Assembly: GCA_038502055.1 (NCBI GenBank)
Contig: JAXRKN010000045.1
Location: 10,839,501-10,903,500 of the forward strand
Direction: 5' to 3'
DNA: 64,000 nt
From: Tanytarsus gracilentus
Taxonomy: Eukaryota; Arthropoda; Insecta; Diptera; Chironomidae
Shown: positions 1-11,200 of the stretch, piece after piece
Layout: every line of letters starts with the position of its first letter
Position numbering within the stretch: position 1 is the stretch's first letter
Notes under the pieces: model-generated
The model's input: only the letters and a program-made list of their open reading frames with translations
Told to the model about the DNA's origin: nothing
The model's database searches: none
Position numbers and translations under genes: made by a program

Positions 1-715
1 AGAGAAAAGAAAATTTTCTTCTCGCCAACCCGATCAGTGCAACGCGTGCGATTTGTTTTCAAACAGAAAAAAAAGATAAAAAATATTTCGCATGTGCTTT
101 ATGTGTTTATAGCACATTCGGCGCCATATGAAAGTAAAAGTGGTATTTTCTCATGTTGTGTGAGCCTAAAATCATTTGATGATTGAGAGCTTAGTGTGAA
201 ACACATGTCGTACTTATGTGATCGTTGTCTTTGAGTCATACAGTTCAAGGACTTTTTGGTGGCAATTTAAGCTCCATTTCTTCGATGATCACGCGTTGTA
301 ACCACAATAGTTATAAATTGCATGCATTGTCAAGGGTCATAAACTTTTTTTAAAATTATTTTGCTGAATTTAATATTTTATTTTTTTATTAAATTCTGCA
401 AAACAATTTTTAAATACTTTAATTTTTTTTTTTGGCAAAATATCCTCGGAATTTCTTTCAATCACCTGCGTGTTAACGATGTAAAATTAATGACATTTGT
501 ACGCTACAAAAATTGACATATATGGTAATCGAGTAAAATATTGTTGACCATTTTTGGAAATTTACGAATGTTTTTTTTACAATTGGCAGACAATACAAGT
601 CGCGTCTATAAAAACTGAAAATTCGAGATAACTTTTACGACATCGCGTTTCAAAACTTTAAATTTTCTTTATTTTAGAAAATTCCTATTTAATTTAATTC
701 TTACAGTTTTATATT
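1..715. other. Gene-free left edge
   Basis: AT-rich sequence downstream of the SUV3 stop codon. No open reading frame with recognisable coding character was seen. A TTTATT (AATAAA on the minus strand) near 667-672 is a plausible poly(A) signal for SUV3. Nothing else can be supported here. Confidence 0.5.
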
Positions 716-3110
716 CTAAAATTTTTTAATTTTTCTAATCATTCGTCGTGTTTTTTTAGCGAACGGTGAATTATCTTTTTCATCGTCATCACTTTCGTTA
801 TCGACGCTATTTTTAGAACTCGATTTATCCCATTCCTTCTTTAGTTCTTGAAGCATTGATGGAGTTAAAAGTCCTTGAGCTAGAAGTCGCTCTGTTAGCC
901 TGCCTTTAAGTGGATTAATTGGCATTTTGTTATCTGTGGAAATTTTGAAATTAATTAATTACTAAATATAATTGAATCACTCACTTTTCATTCCACCATC
1001 TTTCTTATAAAATGGATCATCACTAGGTTGACCTGACGATGTCGCAGACTCAGAATTCTGTAAAAGTTTGGTAATTTGAATGACACCCTGCTGAATAATC
1101 TCATCGAGTTCCTTTTGAATGTCCCTAACGAGATGCGCCTCGGGGAAAAGATCGAGGAATCTATAGCTAAGCCATAAATATAAATCAAACGCGTCAAAAA
1201 CGGCTTCGAGATGAACCAAGTCTAAAATTGTCCTTGGCATTGAAAATGGCCAGCCGACTTGAGCGCACATCCAATTAAACGTTATAGGTTCACTTTTGCT
1301 GAATTGTCGGGCAATTTTGAGAAAAATTGAACACACGAGCGGCATTTTCTTATTGATTGGTGCACAGCAGAAGATGTAACGAGCTTTAAGTGGAAGTGGA
1401 ACGTGTTGAATCATCTCCGCCAAGAACTTGAAGTCTTCTGTGTTGCACATGAAATAGAGATAATCATCGACTGTACTGAGCGTCACAAAGATATCCATTA
1501 AATTGGAGAGGGTCGAGTTTGGTAAATGATAAGCGTAAAGTTCAATTTGATCGGCGGTTGGATGAAGTCCGGCTTTTATTAATGGTTCGGGTGATTGTGC
1601 TAGTATACTGGTTAATTTTGGAAGGTCTTCAGGTTTGAAGGTCGTCACATAGCCCTCTTCCCACTGTGTTCCAAATCGACCCGCTCTGCCGGCTATTTGA
1701 AGTGCTTGCGATACCGAAATTGTATCCATTTCACGCTCTCCCTTTTCATTCATTGACGTTTTTATGATTGAGTAAAAAATTATCCTCCGAATACTCAAGT
1801 TGAGACCCATTCCAATGGCATCTGTTGCAACCATAATTTTACAACTATTATTTGGATCATTGAATTTTGCGGCCTGTGCTAATTTTGTACCCGGTGGTAG
1901 AGTGCCATAAATTACAGCCACCTCCTTTCCTAATGACTCAATATTCTTTGAAATTGTGTAAATGTCGTTTTTACTAAAGCACACGATACAGTCGCCAGGT
2001 TGAACGTTCTTCAACGATGTCATTGCTTTCTTCTCAACATTGAGGGCGGTAAGTCTTTTATAATTTCTCACTTCAACCTCCTCGCCAGTCGTCTCACAGA
2101 TTCTTTTCATTAAATCAATCGCTCCAGCTTCACCGCATACATGAATTTCCTCAGCAAGAAGACCCAGCAACGCTCTCGTCCATGCCCATCCCCTTTGAGG
2201 ATCTCGAATCTGTTGAATTTCATCAATGATCGCCACTTCATACGGTGTCGTAAGACTTGTCATTTCAACTGTACATGCGACGTGCTCTGATGGATGATCT
2301 GAGTCAATGGAAAAACTTCTTTCTTCTCCCGTTACAAGATCACAAGGCGTTCCACGTTTATTGCTCTTATGATAGACTTCCGTTGCGAGGAGCTTCAATG
2401 GACCACAATAAATGCCCGATTTTGCAGTAAGAAATCTTTCCATCGCGTGATAAGTTTTACCGGAATTTGTTGGACCAGCATGAAAGATTATTTTACGATT
2501 GAGAGCTCTCGCTGCCGGATACCAATTTGCTGGTTCTCGAAGATCAGAAATTTGCTTTAAATCGTCCATGCAGTCGAGATGGGGAAATATTTGCCGCGAG
2601 TGTCGTAGAAAGTATGGAAAAATGTCAGCAACATTACCGGCACCATGTTGAATGTCACTAAAAACTATGTGAAGATCAGTCGGAAGTGATTCGGCATCGC
2701 GGCAAAAGCGACGAAAACTTGCAAACGCTTGTTGCTGTAGAATCGCTAAAAATTAAATGAATTTAATCAATTTCTAAAATGACATTAAAGAATTGCTCAC
2801 CATCTAATCCATTTTCAAGCAGCAACGTACGAATTTCTTTAAGCTGAACAAATTTATTGAGAATTCTCGAAATTTCATTTTTATCAATTTTAAGTCCTGT
2901 AATTTCAGCGCCGACATTTTCCTCATCATTCGATGGCCTCACGTCCAACGGTTTAAATAATGACGAAACATTAGTTGGATTTGTTTTCTTTTGGCGGACT
3001 TGAATTGTTGTAAAGCGATTTAAATGTAAAATCCTCCTTTTAACACTAGTGATTCGTGCGAAATTTGATTCTGATAAGGTGGTCGTGAAGTAACGCACAT
3101 TTCTCAGCAT
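716..3110 (-). CDS. SUV3: ATP-dependent RNA helicase SUV3, mitochondrial
   Basis: Three exons, complement(join(716..933, 985..2745, 2801..3110)), 762 aa, close to the size known for animal SUV3/SUPV3L1. The enzyme is an ATP-dependent RNA helicase that works with polynucleotide phosphorylase in mitochondrial RNA decay. Seen in the sequence: an Arg/Thr-rich N-terminus fitting a mitochondrial transit peptide; the family-specific LHIVFSDI and FPYFLRHSRQIFP segments in the spliced exon 2 start; Walker A GPTNSGKT (about 194-201); DEIQ box (about 278-281); helicase motif VI QIAGRAGR (about 453-460). The last exon encodes the conserved SUV3 C-terminal helix LLAQGLLTPSMLQELKKEW (about 707-725), found in the human protein as a close variant. 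The 69-aa reading frame there is therefore a terminal exon, not a separate gene. Donors GTGAGC and GTGAGT; phases match at both junctions. It shares a ~500 bp divergent promoter region with the gene at 3616. Confidence 0.96.
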
Positions 3111-3615
3111 TTTATTTGCCTGAATGTGCCTTAATTAATCACTAAAACTATTAAAATTTATTATCTAAATAATTATTTTATGCAACGAGGTTTTTGTATA
3201 CTGTGAAGACTGAATATGATGAAACACTCTCGAAATTTGTTCAAATTAAAGAGGTTTTAATGATATTTTGGCTTTACTGGTTAAACTTTTCACCCTAAAA
3301 TAAATTTCAATTTTTTTGTTTACATTTGAAAAAATTAAAAAAATAAATTATAAAATTAAAATTCACAAAATAAAACAAAATGGAAAGTGAAATTTTATCG
3401 TGAAAATGGAACAAAAATTGAATTTGAATCAAGCAACTTCTTTTCAGACCTAAACAGGAGAATTTAGTATTTTTGCACTCACAAAGCGAATTTTAATTTT
3501 TTGCATACCAAAAAAAATGTCTAAAAGATCTCAGTAAGGCTCAAATTATGTGAACATTGATTAAAGAGCTTTCAAACTTCAAGTGAAAACTAAAACCGGC
3601 TAACAAAAATAAATC
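3111..3615. promoter_or_regulatory. Divergent intergenic region between SUV3 and DHHC-type gene
   Basis: About 505 bp between the start codons of two divergently transcribed genes, so both promoters should lie here. The sequence is AT-rich with A-runs. I see no convincing TATA box or initiator and assign this by position only. Confidence 0.45.
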
Positions 3616-4735
3616 ATGAAAGGACTCAAATCGAAAGCGGAAATAATTGTGCCTCTTTTCTCAATTTTGGCAATTAATCTTCTGTCAATTATTAATGTCG
3701 AGTGCTGCATTATCTCATTTCTCGTCTTTCCCGTGATGATCTCGAGCTATTACATCTTTTGTGCCAAAAAATCGGCAAAGTGAGGAGAAAATTCAAAAAA
3801 ATCAATAAATTCAGGATTTTAATTGATGAATTCTCTTTTTGTTTTAGAACAAATATATTCTTTATATTTCTCATTCTGTCGGGAATCTATTTGCTGTGTT
3901 TATTTGAGTTTTATGTGCCGCTGTTGGAACTTTTACCACAAGAGAATTTCATCTTTATCACGTTGCTGTTTGTAACTGTATTTCTGTTTTATAAGGTAAT
4001 TACTCGGTTATTAATTTATGAAATTCTCACTAATAACTTAATATTTTTAGACTTTCCAACAGTCCTCGCTCAATTGTCTGGGAACGTCCGAAGCACCGTC
4101 TGCAAAAGATCCTGATCAAACGACCGTGAACTTAATTGTTGCCGAAGAAAAGTCCATTGAATCCGATGAGGAGTCTGAGAGCTCGAGCGATAGAAATCGG
4201 TGTGCGTCATGCCATAAAAATATGCCCGCCAGAACGTTCCATTGCCAAATTTGCAAAAGCTGCGTAATTGGACGTGATCATCATAATTATTTCTTCAATT
4301 GCTGCATTGGTCGATTCAATCACAAATATTTCCTTATGGCATGCTTTAGCTGCTTTGTTTGCCTAATTCTGTTTGCAAATTTGACATTGACATCGATTTG
4401 CCATCCATTTCCGATATTCAGAATTTTCGGCATTAATGTACTGCTGCCGAACGATTGTGCAGAGGTTTTTCATGAAACTGAGTAAGTTTTAATTTTCGAC
4501 CCATCCGAGCACGTGGTTTTGGATAAATTTAATTTAAATTACTTTCAGAATCGCATTGTGTTTTGTTGGAGCTATTTTTGCCCTTGAATTGGCCGGCGCC
4601 TTACTGTTTGTTATCGTACAGCAAATTTTTTTGATATCAAAAGGCACAACGTCTACCGAGTATTGGTTCAAGCGAGAGAGAACGTCAAGGAAATACAGCT
4701 GTTTTAGAAACTGGAAGAATTTCTGCTACATTTAA
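3616..4735 (+). CDS. DHHC-type palmitoyltransferase homologue with DHHN in place of DHHC
   Basis: Four exons, join(3616..3779, 3848..3995, 4051..4481, 4549..4735), 309 aa, phases consistent. The family transfers palmitate to protein cysteines through an acyl-enzyme on the Cys of the DHHC motif, inside membranes. Seen: hydrophobic segments before and after a cytosolic Cys-rich core (about residues 154-195) that keeps the zinc-binding pattern CASCH..., HCQICKSC and NCCIG. At the catalytic site the sequence reads GRDHHNYFFNCCIG. The Cys is Asn183 (codon AAT at 4285-4287). The downstream TTxE region is TTSTE, with altered spacing. The architecture and size resemble the divergent ZDHHC24-like insect group. 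The open frame, clean splice sites and kept zinc ligands argue for a maintained protein rather than a pseudogene, but catalysis by the usual mechanism looks impossible. An AATAAA near 4815 may be its poly(A) signal. Confidence 0.85.
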
Positions 4736-5219
4736 AAAAATTATCAAAAATTTAATTTTATCGCTTTTCAAACTAGTCGCGTGCTTTTAAAAGCAATTTT
4801 TTTTGAGAATCCTTAAATAAATTCTAGCGATAAATCTTTATTAAATTTCGTAGAATAGTTTTCCATCTCGAATTGAGTATCTTAAGATGTTTTCGAAAAT
4901 CTTCAAAAATATTTTTTAACTACTCAAAAATTTTAAAGTTTTAAAAGTTCTCAAAATTTTTTAAATCTCTTATCTTCACTTGAATTATTAGAAACTAAGA
5001 AATTTTAGTCCCTTATATGCTAAATTTTATTAAAAATACAAAATTAATTATCAAATTTAATCGAAAATTTTTATTCAACAAAATAAAAATTTAATTCTTT
5101 TCCAAAAATTAATAGTTACAGGAAAATTTTATAAAATCCAAAGAAAGTTTCAAATATCTTACTCATCTCTTTCTCTTAAATAATATCATTAAGGCTAAAA
5201 AAGTTTAAAAATGCTCTAC
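4736..5219. other. Convergent 3' intergenic region
   Basis: Tail-to-tail gap between the DHHC-type gene (plus) and Skeletor (minus). It holds AATAAA-type signals on both strands (plus near 4815; minus, seen as TTTATT, near 5070). Otherwise AT-rich with no coding signal. Confidence 0.5.
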
Positions 5220-8200
5220 TTAAGGGTCTCGCTTGTATCTCACATCGTCGCTCGTTACGGCTGAGAGTTTCGTTGAAATAACGGGCATTTTTTCTCTGGC
5301 AATCACAGGCGATGACGAAAATTCACGTGCAAATTGAAGATCTCGTGGCAGCTCTCCGAGAAATGGCGCAAACTGTGGCGTATTTTGAATGAACTTTTTC
5401 GTTTTCGAAGAAAGCTTCACGTAATCATTTTGTGAGGGAAGTGGATCTTTAAGTTCGAGTGGATCGAGAATTGCCGATCGTTTTACTTCATTTGGCGGGA
5501 GATAAAAAATTCCTTGACGCTCTGAGGCTTCAGCAATCATAAAATCCGCATCTTCAGCTGTTTCGTTTTTTAATGGAAGTGACACAACATCGGCTGGCGA
5601 TGGAATGAACATTGGCTCAAAACTTTGCGGTTGATCGCTCTGGAAGAATTGACCTTCACCTTCGTAGACATCATGAAAATCATTATCACTTCTCCTGGAT
5701 ATGCTCGGAATTGTAAATGAAACTTTTTCCTCAATGTAATCTTGCTCCTCTGACTCATCATCATCCTTATGAACAATGTCCTCGCGTCTAAAAATTGGCC
5801 GGAAACCACTCTCAACGATTATTGACTCTGCTTTGAATCCAGTATTTTCAGCGACATCGTCGATTTGTGATGATTCATTTCTAATTTGAAAAGGTTCCTT
5901 GAATGGAATTTTTGCGGGCACTTTATGACTTTTGTACGGTTGTCGAAGCTGCTGCTCTGTTACTTTCTTGTTTTTAAGCACTGACGATAGATCGACTTGC
6001 TGTTTTGAGGGCTTACCAAACACAACCTCATTCGAAGACTTTCTGAATGGTTTAATTTCAGTAGGTTCGCCAAGTAAAAGCACTGGTGTCATTTGCTTTG
6101 GTGGAAGCGGAAGTGGTGGCATTTTTCCTTTTACGTAATTTCTAAATCCAACATTTGTAGGGCCTGGTGGCGGAAGAGGTTTCTTATAGTGATTAATTTG
6201 AATTGATTGCTGTGGCAATAGGTATGGTCGGTTAGGCAGTCCTGGCGGTCTTCGTTCGATTGGTCTTCTCGGTGCAACTTTCATTGGACGATAGTGTGGA
6301 TATGATTGTGGAGGTCGAAGATAAATTGGAATTTGCGGTGATGAAAAGTGGGGCCGGGAGACTAGTTGAGGGGGCACGAATGGAGGTCTTCTTTGTGCTT
6401 TTTGAACTACTGGCTCGCTTTCAAGCTTTGCAATTTCTTCGTCGTCTTCTTCTTTTGTAACATTTTTGTGTCTTTCTTGTTGCTCTTTAACCAGTTGTGC
6501 TTCGAGCGTTTCAGCAGCTCTAATTCCTTCCGTAATGAGTTTGTTGAATTCACTGTTGTTCATCAATTCTGCTGGAACTTTTGGTGCTCCTCCATTCATA
6601 TTGTGATGCTTAATTAAATCTTTTTCGTGTTGCTTTAAAAAATTTTCACTCGGAAAAAGTTTCTGTTCATGGCGAATCGAAGGCTCTGCTTCAATATCCA
6701 CAATCACCTCCTGTCTCTCGCTCGCTTGAGGTTGATTATCGCAAGAGTCAATGACATTAATTTTCCATCCCAAATAGCGATGAGTAAAGCATTGATAGTA
6801 AACAGTGTCGGGTGTGCTCTTATCAGGAGTCCATGTAATTATTCCCGGTTCACCTTCTTCACATTTGAGTGCGAGACTTCTTTGATATGCACCGAAGCTT
6901 GAGTGTTCGTCTGCTGTCGGTGCTTTAAGGTCAGGAGTCCAATTACAAATACGGCCAACTCCAGTCGGCGTGACCTTTCCATTACGTGCACGATGAACGC
7001 CAGCAAAGATTTTTACTTTCTGAAAATATAATTTTATTTTAAAACATTTCATGGCTTGGATTTAAAATTTCTCACCTCTCGTTCCTCTTCATTCTTATAT
7101 TCAAAACCTCCAATGGGATCATCAGTAATGTAGAATGGATGATAGTTGGCTGGTGTATCAGGATTATTTCCTCCTTCAACTACAAAAGTGTAAGTTCTGC
7201 CTCGAACGACATTAATTTCAGGAATTAGGAGACCATTGATGTACCATGAAATGCCCCATCCAACGTGACCTAAAGTCAGTTCATTAAAAATCCAAATTTT
7301 ATTGAAATATTTTAAGAAACTCACCAGTGATTGCTGGATAACCTCTCTTGCCTCCAGTCGGACCCATTTGAGCGTAAAAAACACCATCTTCTGGTTCGTG
7401 ACATTGAATGGGTGGAATTTCCCAAGCATCAGTTTTAGGTGCTGGTTTTGGCGTAGGAATTGGACGTTGAGTGGTTTGAACTCGACGTTGCGCTTGCTCG
7501 GCTGGTTTTCTCGAGTTTTGGGGTGGACTATTTTTTGGTGGCGCTTGAGATTGAGCGACTTTTTGAGGTGGTTGTTGTGGATTAATCTTTTGAGGTTGTT
7601 GATTGACCTTTTGAGTTTGTGGACGACTCTTCTGAGCTTCTGGAGGCAATAAACTTGGCTTTCCATCACCTTCAGGTATTGGACAATTCCAAAATGGCTG
7701 ACGACCAAAATCAATGAGTTTATTTTTCTTCAAAAATGTCGAATGATATGAAACTTCAAAGCGTTGATTGAGCGGTCCAATGGCCCAAATGATGGCTTGA
7801 GTTTTATTCACAAAAATTGGACGATCAAAATCATCGGCGGCTTTGAGTGGTCGCTGATAGGTCACGATGGAATAATCATTGACAATTGCGGCATTCAACA
7901 GACGAATTGAGTTCGTGCTATCTTTAAGTCTTGTGTCGGGACATGAACCACGACTTCCAGAGCACTGAGATTTTGCGTCTAAGAAATAATCCTGAGCGTA
8001 TCCTTTGCCAGTAAGTCGATTGACCCACGCAACAACAACATCGCCACCAATCATTGCCGTATTTTGTGTATCACCCGACACTCCAAATGACATGTACTCG
8101 TTATCGTCTAGAAAAGTTTAAATAAAATTGTTATTGACATTTAAGCATGCATTCATGATTGCAATAAATTTATATATTTTTTAGCCTCTCATCTCAGTTG

Positions 8201-11200
8201 CACAACAACAACTCGAAAGAGTTAATCATGACATTTGCGGCAAAAAAACAAAACATTTGTAAATTCACATTTTGGTGGGGAATAAAAATTTTGCATAGTG
8301 AGAATTTACGAAAAAAAATAATACATTGATGCTGTTGCCCTCTCCTCTAGACATAAAACCAGTTTTCATAATGAAATCCTCTCGAAAATAAAACTACACA
8401 TAGAAGAAGAATAAATAGTAGGAGAAGATCGAACTCACCTAGTTTCGCGACTAATTGAATTACGATGCTTTCGCCGGCAACGGCCCATCGAACCTCAAAC
8501 GCGAGATCGTCGTGCAAAACTTCGCAGTTGAGTTTTGACTGCAAATAGAGATGGAAGGTTAGTCGAATGCATTGATGTGGATTTTTTGTGTCTCATTTTG
8601 TCTCATTTTTCAAGAAATAAAATAAAATAAATTCTTGCTGAGGATTCAAGAGACACAAAAAAAGAGACCAAACTTTTTTATTTTGTGAATAATGCAAGAA
8701 ATCTTTTTTTATTTAATGAGAGATTAAAACGAGATACAAAAAGGGCAAATAAATTTTAAATAAAATTAACCACGACGTCTCAGTGGTCGTTTTCGGATGT
8801 TATTTACCTGTGGACTGATGCCGAGCATTTTGAGTGATGGTGGAACGCTGATTTTATCGGGAATACGAACATGACCGAAATCGACAGTGAAAGCTTAATG
8901 AAATAAATTATTATTAATTTTTAATTAAAATTAACAAAATTAATTACCTTCACACCAAACGCCAAAATGTCCAATATCAAAAACTGTTAAGTCACCGGGC
9001 AATGTCAAGACAATTGTCTTCCTATCATAACGTCTCAATGGCTGTTCTTTACCATTCTCATCAGGAATTCGGAGGCCATTTGGCGATGGCTTTGGACCTC
9101 GACCCACCCAGAATTTCGCATCTAAAAAAATTATATTTTTTAAGCTTAGATTCGTTGACTCATCATCACTTCGGAAGTTAATTATTAAAATGCCATTTTA
9201 ACAGCACAACAACATCGATTGAAAATATCAAGGTCTCTTTTTAACTCGATGAGATCTTACTGTCGAGGATTAATTGGAGTGGTGGAGAGGAAAAAAATTA
9301 CTAATTGGCAGCAATTTCAATCAATTTAGATTAAGTCTTGAATTGGTTAATTTAGTTGATTTTTTTATAAGTTCAGCTCAAAAAATTAGGATAATTATTG
9401 CAGTTATAGCAGATGAGAAAAAACTGCAATAATTAAAATAAATTTAATTTGCCACAGAAAATTTTAATTCAATCTTAAATAATTTTTGAACTCTCCTCTT
9501 TAATAACATAATTTAAATTCTCAGCTCACCTGGTGCAGTTCCATCGTAGCTAAAGTTCGGAATGAGAAGTGTTTGAGCGTCAACAATTACGATATTGTCT
9601 GATTTAACTGCGTGAATTCCACTTAGGCCAGCAACTTTTTGTGGTCTTGGAAATTCGACTCCTTTTGGAATGACGACGCTGCCAAAGTCCACAGCAAATT
9701 CATCGCACCACACTGAAAACCATTTGATGTCTCTGAGTGTTTTTCCCTCCGGCAACGTTAGTGTGATGTCCTTATTTCTGTACTTTTTCAATACACCATT
9801 ACTGCCTCGCTCGTCACGAATTCTAAAGCCACCTTGATTACCCGGCGCTCTCGTGTTTCCCACATAAAAATATGCCGCCGGTCCTTCGCCATCATAAGTA
9901 AATGATTTGATGAACAGAGTTCGAGAGTCAACGGCGAAAACATCGCCCGAGACGGCATGATGCAACTCGGAGAGTCGGCCAATGTGAGTGCCAAAATACT
10001 TTTGTGCAGTTTGCGCAGCGCCAAACGTGACTATCGTGATGAGAGAAGAAAAAATTATGCAACGAAAAAAAAATTATAAAATTGAGGTTGATGAACTTTT
10101 GTATTGATCACAATCGAAAAGCGGCGTGAAGATTTTTGATAAAAAAATATTTTGGGTTTTTTAAAATTTACTAAATAATTTCTGAGACATTAATTAAGAT
10201 TTACTTAAAAATGAAAGGCATTTCACGGAACTTTAACGCCCTGGTATAATTTTAATTTTTCATTAAATCAAGGTGAAATATTTTAATCATATAGAAATAT
10301 TTTCATTGCTCTCTCTACTGCAAAAACGAGTTAATCGAAATATAAGCGCAAATTAATTTAATAAATAGTCGGTTAAGTAGAATCAAAGATTTGGAATTTT
10401 ATCCAAAAAATATTTAAAATTTTTCCTTTTTAAGTACGTAAAAAAATGTGAAAAGGACTTTAAAAAATCTTGAAATAACTTTAAGGATTCGAACCTTCTT
10501 TATAGAAATTTTTTCTTGGCATAACTTTCATGATTGATTTCTTAATGAATGAATGTGTGATTACATGCAGATCATTCAAAACACCTCGCTGTCGATTGGA
10601 ATTACAAAAATGTGAAATTTTTAATGAATTGTGCTCACAGTTGACAGCATTTAATATTTGTGAATTAAGTCTCATGCTCAACAATGAAAGCAGTAATTTG
10701 AAATTACTAATTTCTTCTTGATAATTTTCTTTATTTTGACGTCTATAATTCAACATTTGCTTTTGTTAAAGTTTTCTATTTCCTTCTCGCGCACGAGTTT
10801 TTGATATGTGGTGGAATAAAAATTGTAAAGTGATTTCATGTGCATTAAACGAATTTTGATGATCGTTAGACAAGAATGAGTGAACATGTGGGTAAAAGAG
10901 ATTGCTGTGAATTTGACAATGAAAGTGAGGAAAATATTTTGATTGAGTTTGATGTCTAATTCACAGAAGCGTGCTGTTCCGGGAAAGTTTTTGGTTTTTT
11001 TATAAATATTTTTAGTTGTTTTAAAAGTTTTGAAATTTTTCTCAATTTTTGAAATTAAATTTAACGGAAATCAAAAATTTAAAAATTTAAATAAAATAAA
11101 ATTAAACGGAAGCTCAAAGTTTAAATTGAAGTCTAAAAATATCCGTTCTAATTATTTTAATCACTTCCCACTTTTAGCTCATTAATTAGGAAAATTATCA

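Noticed and set aside
716..925. Separate small 69-aa gene downstream of SUV3
   Set aside because: A strong donor at 984 and an acceptor at 934 join it in phase to SUV3, and it matches the SUV3 C-terminus.
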